This document shows, piece after piece, positions 58,516 to 64,000 of a stretch of DNA of 64,000 bases; the stretch's first letter is position 1, and each line of letters begins with the position of its first letter. The stretch lies in contig NZ_RZYA01000029.1 in the NCBI RefSeq assembly GCF_004005495.1, positions 1 to 64,000 on the forward strand, in the 5' to 3' direction. The DNA comes from Streptomyces antnestii. Lineage in GTDB: Bacteria > Actinomycetota > Actinomycetes > Streptomycetales > Streptomycetaceae. Under the pieces are notes generated by a model that had not been told where the DNA came from, did not search any database, and worked only from the letters and a program-made list of their open reading frames with translations. The position numbers were made by a program, and so were the translations under genes.

Positions 58516-59399
58516 GTTCGAGCGTCCTGTACGACGCGCCGGGCCCCAAGGCCCGCGTACGCAACCGCATCTACACGGTCGCCGGCTCCCTTGCCGTGCT
58601 CGGCCTGGTCGCGTTCACCCTCTACCGGATGAACGCCAAGGGCCAGCTGGAGCCCGAGGTCTGGAACATCTTCAACAACGCCGGCGTGCGGACCAGCATC
58701 CGCGACGGCGTGCTCACCACCCTGAAGGTGTTCGCCGTCGCCGGCGTGCTCTCCCTGGTGCTCGGCCTGCTCCTCGCCGTCGCGCGCCTCTCGGAGCACA
58801 AGGCGGTCAGCTGGCTCGCCACGGGCTTCATCGAGCTGTTCCGCGCGATCCCGCTGCTGATCACGATCTACGCCCTGTGGGTCCTGTTCCTGACCTACAA
58901 GTCCGACCTCGGTGTCATCGGCGACAACACCGCCTTCTGGGCCCTCGTCATCGGTCTGACCGTCTACAACGGCTGTGTGCAGGCCGAGGTGATCCGGGCT
59001 GGCGTCAACGCCGTGCCGCGCGGACAGGTGGAAGCCGCGTACGCCATCGGACTGCGCAAGTCCCAGGTCATGACCATGCTGCTGCTGCCGCAGGCCGTGC
59101 GCTCCATGCTGCCGACGATGATCAGCCAGCTGGTGGTCACCCTCAAGGACACCTCGCTCGGCTACATCATCACGTACGACGAGCTGCTGTTCGCGGCCCG
59201 CACGATGGCCAACAACATCATCGTCAACGGCGAGAACCCGATCACCGCGGTGGTCATCGTCGTCGGTGCCATCTATGTGGCGCTGTGCCTGGCCCTGGCC
59301 GGGCTCGCCACGTGGATCGAGAAGCGCGGCCGGCGCGCGAAGACCGGCATCGCGGTGGCCGCCGCCACCGAGCCCGCCCTCGCCGAAGCGGCCGACTGA
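58512..59399 (+). CDS. gluD: Glutamate ABC transporter permease
   Basis: 295 residues. One N-terminal helix (~20-42), then the amino-acid permease domain with EAA loop (GQVEAAYAIGLRKSQVM). A charged C-terminal tail rich in Ala/Glu follows. Coupled to gluC by a 4-base overlap; last gene of the operon, followed by a terminator. Confidence 0.94.
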   Translation: MSSSVLYDAPGPKARVRNRIYTVAGSLAVLGLVAFTLYRMNAKGQLEPEVWNIFNNAGVRTSIRDGVLTTLKVFAVAGVLSLVLGLLLAVARLSEHKAVSWLATGFIELFRAIPLLITIYALWVLFLTYKSDLGVIGDNTAFWALVIGLTVYNGCVQAEVIRAGVNAVPRGQVEAAYAIGLRKSQVMTMLLLPQAVRSMLPTMISQLVVTLKDTSLGYIITYDELLFAARTMANNIIVNGENPITAVVIVVGAIYVALCLALAGLATWIEKRGRRAKTGIAVAAATEPALAEAAD

Positions 59400-59434
59400 A
59401 CGGCCACGCAGAAGAACTGACGAGATGTGAGCGA

Positions 59435-59468
59435 ACGGAGGCAGTGGCGTGATCGCCACTGCCTCCGT
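59435..59468 (+). terminator. Terminator of the gluABCD operon
   Basis: Perfect 15-base arms (59435-59449, 59454-59468) with a 4-base loop, 35 bases after the gluD stop. Confidence 0.88.
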
Positions 59469-59584
59469 CACTTGACGCAAGCACCCGCAATGGGTTGCAT
59501 ACGTTCTGTGATCGCGCACCCCGCTCCAACTGCCCTTTCCTGTACACCTCCCACAGCACTCCCCGGGGCAGGAGGAGCCGCGCC

Positions 59585-61192
59585 GTGGACCCGGTGATCG
59601 TCGTCGGCGCCGGCCCCGTCGGGCTCACGCTCTCCCTCGCACTCGCCCGCCACGGCGTCCCCTCCGTCGTGCTCGACGAGGGCCCCGGCAAGGACGAACA
59701 GCGCCCCGCGCGGACGGTGATCCTCCGCGAGGACACCGCCGCCCTCGTCGAACGGCTCGCCCGGACGCCGTTCGACGCGACCGGCGCCCGCTGGACCGGC
59801 TGGCGCTCGCTGCGCCGCAAACAGGTGATGCGTGAGCTCACCTTCGGTGACCAGCTGCCGTCACCGCTGCACCTGGCCCAGCACGAGCTGACGGGCGCCC
59901 TGCGGCAGGCCGTCGACTCCGAACGCCTCGTCAAGGTCGCCGTCAACAGCCGCCTCGACTCGATCGAGCAGGAGAGCGCGGGACTGACCGCGCACACCCG
60001 CGGCCCGAAGGGCACCTGGTGGCGCGGCAGCTTCCTGGTGGGCTGCGACGGCCCGCGCTCCACGGTCCGCAAACTCCTCGACATCCGCTTCCCCGGGCGC
60101 ACCGCCGTCGAACGGCACGCCGTCGCCGCGCTGCGCACGGAACTCCCGTGGCCCGGCGAGGCGTTGCTCCATCGGAGCCTTCCGTGGCGGACCTCGGGCC
60201 CGTCCGGCGGGGAGGTGGTCGGCCGCCCACTCGCCGACGGGGTCTGGCGCCTCGACTGGCTGCTGCCGCCCCGCAGCGAGCTGGTCACGCCCGACATCCT
60301 GGTGACCCGCATCAGGGAGACCCTGGCCGGCTGGTCCGGCGGCTCGACACCGCCGTACGAACTGCTCGACACGGGCGTCCACACCGTGCACCACCGCCTC
60401 GCTCGGAGGTGGCGGGCAGGCAGGGTCTTCCTCGCCGGTGACGCCGCGCACCTGCTCGGCGCGCTCGGCACCCAGAGCCTCGACGAGGGCCTGCGGGACG
60501 CGGACAACCTCGCCTGGAAACTGGCCGTCGCCTGGCACGAAGGGCCGCACGAGGCGCTCCTCGACAGCTATCAGACCGAGCGCCGCGCGGTCGTCGCCGG
60601 GCGGCTGCGCGCCGCCGACCAGGCGCTGCCGATACTGCGCGGCGGCAAAGGCCTGCGCTCCTACGTCGCGGGATCCACGCGCGGCCACGACGTGCTGCTC
60701 ACGGACGGTCATCTGGGGCACGGGGCGCTGGGGGCCCCGGGCTCGTACGAGGACTCGCCCCTCGCTCCTGAGCCCGTCGAGGCCGAGGTCGGCGTGGGCA
60801 CGGCGCCGGGCGCGCCCGTCCGGGACGTGCGGGTCACGGCCCCCGACGGATCCTTCGTCCGGCTGCGGGACCGGCTCGGCCTCGGACATCTGCTCGTCGT
60901 CCTGATCGCGCCCGGCACGGGTGTGTGGGAGCGGCGGCACTGGGTGAAGGCCGGGGTCATGCCCCGGCTCGCGGCCGCCGTCGCGGCCCTGCCGCACGAG
61001 GCGGAGCTGCTGGTCGCGGAGAGTTATCCCGGCGCCCCGGCACACTCCGTACTCCTTGTCCGGCCGGACGGGCACCTGGTCACGGCCCTCGGCGGGGTGC
61101 GTCCCGCCGAGCTGTACGCGGCCGCGCAGGCCGCCCTCGGAGGGCCCGCCGAGAGCGGCGCGAAGGCCGGGAGCGGCGCCAGAACCAGTTGA
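59585..61192 (+). CDS. FAD-dependent aromatic hydroxylase (PHBH family)
   Basis: 535 residues. FAD motif VVGAGPVGLTLSLALARHG, DG motif CDGPRST, GD motif FLAGDAAHL. The C-terminal thioredoxin-like domain (~415-530) is typical of MhpA/PgaE-like hydroxylases. GTG 59585 follows GGAGGAG. It lies with core genes beyond gluD, so it is probably a catabolic or conserved oxidoreductase rather than a cluster gene, although the family also serves polyketide tailoring. Confidence 0.88.
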   Translation: MDPVIVVGAGPVGLTLSLALARHGVPSVVLDEGPGKDEQRPARTVILREDTAALVERLARTPFDATGARWTGWRSLRRKQVMRELTFGDQLPSPLHLAQHELTGALRQAVDSERLVKVAVNSRLDSIEQESAGLTAHTRGPKGTWWRGSFLVGCDGPRSTVRKLLDIRFPGRTAVERHAVAALRTELPWPGEALLHRSLPWRTSGPSGGEVVGRPLADGVWRLDWLLPPRSELVTPDILVTRIRETLAGWSGGSTPPYELLDTGVHTVHHRLARRWRAGRVFLAGDAAHLLGALGTQSLDEGLRDADNLAWKLAVAWHEGPHEALLDSYQTERRAVVAGRLRAADQALPILRGGKGLRSYVAGSTRGHDVLLTDGHLGHGALGAPGSYEDSPLAPEPVEAEVGVGTAPGAPVRDVRVTAPDGSFVRLRDRLGLGHLLVVLIAPGTGVWERRHWVKAGVMPRLAAAVAALPHEAELLVAESYPGAPAHSVLLVRPDGHLVTALGGVRPAELYAAAQAALGGPAESGAKAGSGARTS

Positions 61193-61219
61193 CCGGCCCC
61201 CTCCGCCATGGTGTACTCC
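61189..61219 (+). promoter_or_regulatory. Candidate promoter of the cysteine dioxygenase operon
   Basis: TTGACC (61189-61194) and TACTCC (61214-61219) are separated by 19 bases. The -10 ends seven bases before GTG 61226, which fits a leaderless start of the leader peptide. Confidence 0.45.
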
Positions 61220-61225
61220 GGATCG

Positions 61226-61311
61226 TGACCGACACCGATGTGCGCCTGTGGCGGAGGGTCCATATGGACCTCGTCCGCTATGCGGGCTGCACGTGTCGCC
61301 CGTCCTGCTGA
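61226..61311 (+). CDS. Cysteine-rich leader peptide upstream of cysteine dioxygenase
   Basis: 28 codons from GTG 61226, or 15 from ATG 61264 (which has GGAGGG upstream). The C-terminus GCTCRPSC holds three Cys in eight residues just before the stop. Short Cys-rich leader peptides precede sulfur-metabolism operons in actinobacteria and act by ribosome stalling when cysteine is scarce. The 77 bases to the dioxygenase gene could hold the responsive RNA structure. The attenuation role is inferred from family knowledge. The 61193-61388 gap contains nothing else I can identify. Confidence 0.7.
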
Positions 61312-61388
61312 ATTCGCCTCCTCCCCCTGCGCGCCCCCGTTCACCACGGCTGCCGGCGCGCTCTCCGCGAACCTTCAGGACGGTATCC

Positions 61389-61916
61389 GTGTCCGGCTCA
61401 CCCACCCCTTCCCTCGTCACCGCCGCGCCCACGCAGCGTGACCTCCTCGACTTCGTACGCCGTACCGCCGAGGACCGTGAACTCATCGACTCGCTCCCGC
61501 TGGACCCCGAGGGCCGCACCTGGGTGCGGCTCGAAGGGCCCGGCGGCGGCGAGGCCTGGCTGATCGGCTGGCCGCCCGGCACGGGCACCGGCTGGCACGA
61601 CCACGCCGAATCCGTCGGCGCCTTCCTCACGGCGTCGGGCGCACTCAAGGAGCACTCGCTCGCGGCCCGGCTGCCCGCCGACGGCTGGAAGACCCTGGAG
61701 CTGTCCGAGGACATCGACCGCGAACGGACGTTGGCTGCGGGCCAGGGCAGGGCCTTCGGCCGGCACCATGTGCACGAGGTCCTCAACGAGTCCACGAGCG
61801 AGCACGCGATCTCCGTACACGCCTACTACCCGCCGCTCCCGCAGATCCGCCGCTACAGCCGCACGGGCGCGGTGCTGCGCCTGGAGAACGTGGAACGTCC
61901 GGAGGACTGGCAGTGA
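61389..61916 (+). CDS. Cysteine dioxygenase family protein
   Basis: 175 residues, cupin fold. The metal-binding motif GTGWHDHAESVGAF and a later His (GRHHVHEVLN) give the three-His iron site of thiol dioxygenases. It oxidises cysteine (or a related thiol) to the sulfinate. GTG 61389 is preceded by AGGACGG; overlaps the rhodanese start (GTGA). Context with rhodanese and a Cys leader peptide supports a sulfur-catabolic operon. Confidence 0.9.
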   Translation: MSGSPTPSLVTAAPTQRDLLDFVRRTAEDRELIDSLPLDPEGRTWVRLEGPGGGEAWLIGWPPGTGTGWHDHAESVGAFLTASGALKEHSLAARLPADGWKTLELSEDIDRERTLAAGQGRAFGRHHVHEVLNESTSEHAISVHAYYPPLPQIRRYSRTGAVLRLENVERPEDWQ

Positions 61917-62362
61917 GCAGTTTTGACGGTGAACGGCCTGTAAGCGACCGACCTCTAGGTGAACGGCCTGTGGGTGAACGGCCTGTCGATATCGATGAGT
62001 TGCTCGAACGGGTGCGCCTGGGCCTCGACCGGGTCGAGGCCCGGGCCGCGCACGCGGCTGTCAGCGAGGGCGACGCGCTGCTCGTCGACATCCGGTACGC
62101 GGCCCTGCGTGAGCGGGACGGGCTGATCCCCGGAGCACTCGTGGTCGAGCGCAACGAACTGGAGTGGCGGCTCGACCCGCAGGGCAGCCACCGCGCGGCC
62201 GAGGCCACGAGCCACGACCTGCGCGTGGTGGTCGTCTGCAACGAGGGCTACGCGTCGAGCCTCGCCGCCGCCTCCCTGCGGCAACTGGGGCTCCACCGGG
62301 CCACGGATCTGGTGGGCGGCTTCCAGGCGTGGAAGGCGGCGGGCCTGCCGGTGACGACGTAG
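61913..62362 (+). CDS. Rhodanese-like sulfurtransferase
   Basis: 149 residues. The catalytic Cys lies in VCNEGYASSLAA near residue 106, and LVDIRYAALRERDGLIPGA is the N-terminal rhodanese half-motif. Residues ~6-26 contain degenerate GERPV/SDRPL pentapeptide repeats before a helix that leads into the domain. It probably transfers sulfane sulfur in cysteine metabolism together with the dioxygenase. Confidence 0.9.
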   Translation: MSSFDGERPVSDRPLGERPVGERPVDIDELLERVRLGLDRVEARAAHAAVSEGDALLVDIRYAALRERDGLIPGALVVERNELEWRLDPQGSHRAAEATSHDLRVVVVCNEGYASSLAAASLRQLGLHRATDLVGGFQAWKAAGLPVTT

Positions 62363-62382
62363 TCGCTTACTCCTTGGCTCCT

Positions 62383-64000
62383 TTACTCCTTGGCCGTCGC
62401 GACCTCGACCGGCTTCGGCTTCAGGGCGACCCGGCCGGGCAGCGCGGTCGCGGTGAGCGCGAGGAGTCCGGCGGCGGCGACCACCCCTACGTAGACGAGG
62501 GGGGTGACGACGGGTGCGGCGGCGCCCGTCATGCCGACGCTGAACGCGGTCAGGACGGCCAGCGCGATCCCGCTGCCCAGGACGGTGCCGAGGAGCAGCA
62601 CGGCCAGGGCCTCGGTGCGCAGCATCCCCAGGACCTGGCGGCGGGTGGCGCCCGCGAGCCGGAGCATCGCGAACTCCCGGATCCGTTCGGACACGGACAT
62701 CGCGAGGGTGTTGACGACGGCGATCGCGGTGAACGCGAGGATCAGGCCCATCGCGAGGAGGTTGACCTCGGCGTTGTCCTGCTGCCGCCGGGCCTGGAGG
62801 CCGTCGGCCGCCGCGGGGGCGAGAACGCGCAGGCCCGGGAACTCACGGACGGTGCCGGCGAGTTGTTCCTGTGTACGGCTGGTCCTGACGAGTACGGAGG
62901 AGGCGAGCGGATTGTCGACGTGCCGGGCCACCAGGTCGTGGGCCATGGTCAGATCGCCGAAACCGAGACCCTTCGCGTAGACGGCCGCCACGGTGAGGGT
63001 GACCGGCGTGCCGTCCCCGAGGGTCAGCTTCAGGGTGCTTCCGGGCTTCAAGTGGAGCTGGTCCGCGGCGAGTTCACTGACCGCGACGCCGTCCCGGCGG
63101 AAGTTCTCCAGTGATCCGGCGGTGACGTCGGGGTCCCACGTACGGGTGAGGCCGGCGCGGGTGACTCCCTGAGCCGCGTACTTGTCGAGTCCCACGCGCA
63201 CGGTGGTGCGGACGACCTCGGTCGCGACGGTGCCGTCGGCCTCGCGGAGCTTGCGGGCGGCTTCGCCGGGGACGCCGGGGCCCTGTGCGGCGACGATCCA
63301 GTCGGCGTGGATCCCTTCGCGCGCCTGGGCCCGTGCCGCGTCACCCAGGGTGGGCTGGGCGAAGAGGACGGTGCAGGTCATTCCGATGAGCAGGGTGAGG
63401 GGGGTGACGACGGCGGCCATCCGGGCGGCGTTGCCGCGCAGGTTGGCGGTGGCCAGCCTGCCGCCGGGACCGGCCAGGCGCAGCGGCCCGGCCAGGACGG
63501 CTGCGGCGGCCTTCACCAGCAGCGGACCGAGCAGGGCGACGGACGACGTGAGGACGACAACGGCCAGGAAGGTCACGGGAGTCGACGCGGGTTCGGTGCG
63601 CAGCACGCTCAGCACGGCGACGAGGACGGCACCGCCCGCGAGCAGGACGAGACCGGCGGCCACCCGTCCCCAGGCGGGCCGCGCCCGCTCGACCCTGGCC
63701 TCCGCGAGCGCTTCGGCCGGGCGGATACGGGCGATGCGGCGGGCGGAGATCCGGGCGGCTGCCCAGGCGCCGAACAGGGTGGCGCCGACCGCGGCGAACA
63801 ACGGGAAGACGCTCACGGTCCGTTCGAGCGTCGGCGGCACCGCTCCGAGCGCCACGAAGCGCTGGTGGAGCCATGCCCCGAGCGGAAGCCCCGCGAGCGA
63901 ACCGAGGACACCGGCAGCGGCGCCGACGATGAGCGCCTCACGTCCGAGGAGCTTGCGGATCTGCCCGGGCGTGGCGGCGATGGCGCGCAACAGGGCGAGT
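62383..64000 (-). CDS. FtsX-like ABC transporter permease, C-terminal part
   Basis: The frame stays open to the window end (last bases encode LALLRAIAATPGQ, a conserved FtsX segment), so the gene starts beyond 64000. About 540 residues are visible. Two FtsX membrane units flank an extracytoplasmic MacB-like periplasmic region (~210-375); the final helices precede a short VALKPKPVE tail. It belongs to an ABC exporter of lipids, peptides or drugs. Its partner ATPase should lie upstream. Convergent with the rhodanese gene, 20 bases between stops. Confidence 0.88.
   Translation of the reverse strand, partial: LALLRAIAATPGQIRKLLGREALIVGAAAGVLGSLAGLPLGAWLHQRFVALGAVPPTLERTVSVFPLFAAVGATLFGAWAAARISARRIARIRPAEALAEARVERARPAWGRVAAGLVLLAGGAVLVAVLSVLRTEPASTPVTFLAVVVLTSSVALLGPLLVKAAAAVLAGPLRLAGPGGRLATANLRGNAARMAAVVTPLTLLIGMTCTVLFAQPTLGDAARAQAREGIHADWIVAAQGPGVPGEAARKLREADGTVATEVVRTTVRVGLDKYAAQGVTRAGLTRTWDPDVTAGSLENFRRDGVAVSELAADQLHLKPGSTLKLTLGDGTPVTLTVAAVYAKGLGFGDLTMAHDLVARHVDNPLASSVLVRTSRTQEQLAGTVREFPGLRVLAPAAADGLQARRQQDNAEVNLLAMGLILAFTAIAVVNTLAMSVSERIREFAMLRLAGATRRQVLGMLRTEALAVLLLGTVLGSGIALAVLTAFSVGMTGAAAPVVTPLVYVGVVAAAGLLALTATALPGRVALKPKPVEVATAKE

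Overview
The window is high-GC actinobacterial DNA and reads as a Streptomyces chromosome. Evidence: densely packed genes with 1-14 base stop/start overlaps, many GTG starts, a gluABCD glutamate-transport locus of the usual Streptomyces layout, a cysteine-rich leader peptide before cysteine dioxygenase, and a SARP-regulated aromatic polyketide cluster. About 1-52,500 is a biosynthetic gene cluster that runs off the left edge. About 52,580-64,000 looks like core chromosome.

Left arm (1-7,851, minus strand): the start of a korA-type 2-oxoacid:ferredoxin oxidoreductase gene, a DUF6059-like small protein, a stand-alone acyltransferase carrying a ketosynthase remnant, an ACP, KS-beta, KS-alpha, an acyl-CoA carboxylase beta subunit and a SARP activator. 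Then, on the plus strand (8,102-12,714), comes a compact RiPP block: a precursor peptide with a duplicated core, an azoline-forming YcaO cyclodehydratase and a two-component pair. From 12,550 to 26,455 (minus strand) lies starter-unit and polyketide machinery: Sfp-type phosphopantetheinyl transferase, ACP-AT protein, acyl-CoA dehydrogenase, fatty acyl-AMP ligase, carboxylase epsilon subunit, a MITE-like element, an ABM didomain oxygenase, aromatase/cyclase, a DpsC-like KASIII homologue with Ser in place of Cys, citramalate synthase, an MFS exporter and an alpha-methylacyl-CoA racemase-like protein.

Middle and right arm (26,591-52,433): four P450s, an epoxide hydrolase-like enzyme, ferredoxin and ferredoxin reductase, a second KASIII (with Cys), a stand-alone NRPS adenylation enzyme with its own carrier protein and a flavoprotein, several reductases, a second MFS exporter, and an actinorhodin-like set (ActIII-type ketoreductase, flavin reductase, acyl-CoA-dehydrogenase-like monooxygenase, ActIV-like metallo-beta-lactamase cyclase, NTF2-like protein). 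An AlkZ/YcaQ-family (HTH_42) DNA glycosylase with a QAQ motif sits at 31,477. Such proteins give self-resistance to DNA-alkylating metabolites, so the likely product is a reduced aromatic polyketide that reacts with DNA, plausibly through an epoxide and with a branched or amino-acid-derived starter. No glycosyltransferase is present in the window.

Regulation: heptamers resembling TCGAGNN/TCCANNN repeat at exact 11-base intervals upstream of at least ten transcription units. At most of them the last repeat ends 8 bases before a plausible -10 box. This matches SARP operators and suggests that the SARP at 7,057 drives the whole polyketide regulon. Several of these promoters imply leaderless mRNAs.

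The right flank holds a TAXI-type binding protein, a two-component system, gluABCD, a PHBH-type monooxygenase, a cysteine dioxygenase/rhodanese operon with its leader peptide, and part of an FtsX-type ABC permease. All assignments come from reading the sequence; no database search was run.
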